From Tropicimonas_B omnivorans (lineage in GTDB: Bacteria > Pseudomonadota > Alphaproteobacteria > Rhodobacterales > Rhodobacteraceae), in contig NZ_JAVRHL010000003.1 of NCBI RefSeq assembly GCF_031846565.1, positions 868,001 to 932,000 on the forward strand: a DNA stretch of 64,000 nt, written 5' to 3'. A model generated the notes under the pieces. The model was not told the origin of the DNA, did no database searches, and saw only the letters and a program-made list of their open reading frames with translations. Positions 61,859 to 64,000 of the stretch are shown in pieces; the stretch's first letter is position 1; every line of letters begins with the position of its first letter. Both the position numbers and the translations under genes were made by a program.

Positions 61859-63463
61859 ATGACCCAGCTTGAGAATTCCGCCGCGCCCGAGAGGGCCGAG
61901 GACGCCGCCACCCGTCACCAGAACATGCTGATCGTCGATTTCGGCAGCCAGGTGACGCAGCTCATCGCCCGCCGTCTGCGCGAACTCGGCATCTATTGCG
62001 AGATCCATCCCTTCAACGCGATGACGCCGGACTTCCTCACCCGCTTCGCCCCGCAGGCTGTCATCCTGTCGGGCGGTCCGGCCTCGGTTCCGGACGCGGA
62101 CAGCCCACGACCGCCGCAGGAGATATTCGAGCTCGGCGTGCCGATCCTCGGTATCTGCTACGGCCAGCAGGTCATGACCCAGATGCTCGGCGGACGGGTC
62201 GAGCGCGGCGACCATTCGGCCGAGTTCGGCCGCGCCCGCGTCACCGCCTCGGACCTTCGCGATCCGCTCCTCGACGGCTGGTTCGAGGGAGGAGACGAAC
62301 AGGTCTGGATGTCCCACGGAGATCACGTGGCCGAGCTTGCCACCGGGTTCGAGGTGCTTGCCACCTCCCCCGGCGCGCCCTTCGCGATCGTCGCCGACCG
62401 CGCACGGCACTTCTACGGCGTCCAGTTCCACCCCGAGGTGCATCATACCCCCCGCGGCCGGGCCCTCCTCTCCGCCTTCGTCCGCCTCGCGGGCTTCACC
62501 GGTGACTGGACCATGGCGGCCTATCGCGACGAGGCCATCGCTAAGATCCGCGAGCAGGTCGGCGAGGGGCGGGTCATCTGCGGCCTTTCGGGTGGCGTGG
62601 ACAGCTCCGTCGCCGCCGTTCTTCTGCACGAGGCGATCGGCGACCGCCTCACCTGCGTCTTCGTCGACCACGGCCTTCTGCGCAAGGGCGAGGCCGAGGA
62701 AGTGGTCACCATGTTCCGCGACCACTACAACATCCCGCTGATCGTCGCCGAGGAATCGGATCGCTTCCTGACCGCGCTCGACGGCGAGTCCGACCCCGAG
62801 ATCAAGCGCAAGACCATCGGCCGGCTGTTCATCGACGTCTTCCAGGACAAGGTGGCCGAGGCCGGCGACGCGGAGTTCCTGGCCCAGGGCACGCTCTATC
62901 CCGACGTGATCGAGAGCGTTTCGTTTTCCGGCGGCCCCTCCGTCACGATCAAGTCGCACCACAATGTCGGCGGACTGCCGGAGAAGATGGGCCTGAAGCT
63001 GGTCGAGCCCCTGCGCGAGCTCTTCAAGGACGAGGTCCGCGCCCTTGGCAGCGAGCTCGGCCTGCCGCCGAGCTTCATCGGCCGCCACCCCTTCCCCGGC
63101 CCCGGCCTCGCGATCCGCTGCCCCGGAGAGATCACCCGCGAGAAACTCGCGATCCTGCGGGAGGCCGATGCCGTCTTCATCGACCAGATTCGCAAGCACG
63201 GCCTCTACGACGAGATCTGGCAGGCCTTCGTGGCCATTTTGCCCGTGCGCACCGTGGGCGTGATGGGCGACGGCCGCACCTACGACTTCGCCTGCGCGCT
63301 CCGTGCGGTCACGAGCGTCGACGGGATGACGGCGGATTACTATCCCTTTACGCACGACTTCCTCGGCGAGACCGCCACCCGGCTGATCAACGAGGTTCGC
63401 GGCATCAACCGCGTGACGTATGACGTCACCTCGAAGCCCCCGGGAACCATCGAATGGGAATGA
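61859..63463 (+). CDS. guaA: GMP synthase (glutamine-hydrolysing)
   Basis: Converts XMP to GMP. The length is 534 residues, including a short N-terminal extension. Glutaminase domain: IVDFGSQVTQLIARRLRE, nucleophile C100 in GICYGQQVM, and the HPE of VQFHPEVHHTP. The PP-loop ATPase has GLSGGVDSSVAAVLLH (about 242-257). The dimerisation domain ends in the family signature RVTYDVTSKPPGTIEWE. The ATG at 61859 is preferred; the extra in-frame codons upstream are not family-like. Confidence 0.96.
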   Translation: MTQLENSAAPERAEDAATRHQNMLIVDFGSQVTQLIARRLRELGIYCEIHPFNAMTPDFLTRFAPQAVILSGGPASVPDADSPRPPQEIFELGVPILGICYGQQVMTQMLGGRVERGDHSAEFGRARVTASDLRDPLLDGWFEGGDEQVWMSHGDHVAELATGFEVLATSPGAPFAIVADRARHFYGVQFHPEVHHTPRGRALLSAFVRLAGFTGDWTMAAYRDEAIAKIREQVGEGRVICGLSGGVDSSVAAVLLHEAIGDRLTCVFVDHGLLRKGEAEEVVTMFRDHYNIPLIVAEESDRFLTALDGESDPEIKRKTIGRLFIDVFQDKVAEAGDAEFLAQGTLYPDVIESVSFSGGPSVTIKSHHNVGGLPEKMGLKLVEPLRELFKDEVRALGSELGLPPSFIGRHPFPGPGLAIRCPGEITREKLAILREADAVFIDQIRKHGLYDEIWQAFVAILPVRTVGVMGDGRTYDFACALRAVTSVDGMTADYYPFTHDFLGETATRLINEVRGINRVTYDVTSKPPGTIEWE

Positions 63464-63469
63464 GGCGGC

Positions 63470-63607
63470 ATGGGACCGGAAACCTCCGCCACTGAGCCCG
63501 CACGACACGCCCGCCCGCTCGAGTGGCCCCGTACCCTTTGCGCCCTCGGTCTGGACGGACACGGGCCGGCGCGTCAGCCCCTATCGGATGTGAGGCCCCC
63601 CGCATGA
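63470..63607 (+). CDS. Possible 45-aa ORF between guaA and the GT8 gene
   Basis: A reading frame with GAGGCGGC upstream that starts 4 nt after guaA and whose TGA overlaps the GT8 ATG. The product (MGPETSATEPARHARPLEWP then a Leu/Gly-rich part) has no recognisable feature. The coupling layout is suggestive, but composition alone could create it. Confidence 0.22.
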   Translation: MGPETSATEPARHARPLEWPRTLCALGLDGHGPARQPLSDVRPPA

Positions 63608-64000
63608 CACGGGGCGCTCCTCATCTCGTTTACTTCTTCGATCCCGCCTTCGAGGGGTGCACGCTCGTGTCCCTCCTCACGGCGCTCGAGCGGACGCCCG
63701 GCCCGGTTCGGGTGTCGCTTCATCCCACCGGGCCGCCGGATCGGCTCGAAAGCGATGCAAGGACGCTTGCCGAGGCGTTCGGGGCCAAGATCGAGGTCCG
63801 GCCGGTGGACCTCTCGGCCTTTGCGCATCTGCCGCGGGGGCGATTGCCGCTCGCCGCGCGGGCACGGCTTCTGCTCCCTGCGCTCCATGACGGTCCGGTG
63901 CTCTATCTCGATGGAGACACCATCGTCCGCAAGGATCTGACGCCACTGTGGCAAACGAATATCGAGGGCGCCTGTCTCGCGGCCTGTCTCGCACCGGGCG
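63604..64000 (+). CDS. Glycosyltransferase family 8, N-terminal part (cut by window end)
   Basis: I translated from the ATG at 63604 to the window end (132 residues, no stop). PHLVYFFDPAFEGCTLVSLL at the N-terminus and LLLPALHDGPVLYLDGDTIV with the DGD metal/nucleotide-sugar motif (about 98-104) followed by RKDLTPLW are the GT8 (galactosyltransferase/glycogenin-like) pattern. Likely transfers a hexose in surface polysaccharide or LPS; acceptor unknown. Confidence 0.75.
   Translation, partial: MTRGAPHLVYFFDPAFEGCTLVSLLTALERTPGPVRVSLHPTGPPDRLESDARTLAEAFGAKIEVRPVDLSAFAHLPRGRLPLAARARLLLPALHDGPVLYLDGDTIVRKDLTPLWQTNIEGACLAACLAPG

Noticed and set aside
60815..63562. Long open frame antisense to map and guaA
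   Set aside because: Spans two complete, well-conserved enzymes on the other strand and an intergenic gap; composition is not protein-like.

Overview
The window is a stretch of high-GC (about two-thirds G+C), gene-dense chromosome from an alphaproteobacterium, almost certainly Rhodobacteraceae (Rhodobacter/Roseobacter group). Reasons: a fused ispDF gene; the dusB(nifR3)-ntrB-ntrC-ntrY-ntrX cluster with an NtrC that lacks the GAFTGA loop, as in Rhodobacter capsulatus; Hint-domain RTX proteins; a DUF6456/DUF6477 gene pair typical of this family; the bamA-ompH-fabZ-lpxA-lpxI-lpxB order; and a zwf-pgl-pgi operon. I cannot name a genus. Most of the window is housekeeping and metabolic genes in compact operons with 4-nt ATGA or GTGA overlaps.

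Layout: 1-4.6 kb, aroB (cut by the window edge) and aroK on the minus strand, divergent from a small membrane protein, an exported hypothetical protein, xerD and a MobA-like nucleotidyltransferase. 4.7-10.4 kb is the accessory-looking part: a 1316-residue RTX/Hint protein, a 0.9-kb gene-free stretch with an AT-rich patch and a degenerate class-II tRNA-like sequence, and a coupled pair of a DUF6973-like protein and a small lipoprotein. 10.4-17.5 kb: metY, then a three-gene polysaccharide locus (periplasmic GH8 glucanase, HlyD-like membrane fusion protein, GT2 synthase with a degenerate PilZ-like tail) that resembles the bgsBA mixed-linkage beta-glucan system rather than a classical bcs cellulose operon, followed by a convergent Cache-domain sensor with no output domain. 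17.8-22.2 kb: tRNA-Leu(CAA), a TRAP permease pair without a binding protein, a DedA-like protein, dsbB and a second Hint protein.

22.3-35.5 kb: malate synthase G, the nitrogen-regulatory ntr cluster, divergent ispDF-pgpA-cinA-type genes, a COQ10-like START protein and hpt. 35.6-43.6 kb: photolyase with an acuI-type reductase, the Entner-Doudoroff entry operon zwf-pgl-pgi with a LacI-type operator candidate, bioY and a DUF6314 gene. 43.7-54 kb: purB, a divergent stand-alone fliG, and the outer-membrane/lipid A cluster bamA-ompH-fabZ-lpxA-lpxI-lpxB. 54-64 kb: acnA with a striking upstream palindrome, a GNAT acetyltransferase, the divergent DUF6456/DUF6477 pair around AT-rich palindromes, a non-pyrrolysine MttB-family methyltransferase, map, guaA and the start of a GT8 glycosyltransferase cut by the window end.

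The best candidates for something little described are the GH8-HlyD-GT2 locus with its degenerate c-di-GMP domain and nearby outputless sensor, the DUF6973/lipoprotein pair beside a gene-poor AT-rich stretch, and the divergent FliG. All functions are inferred from reading translated sequence; no database search was possible.
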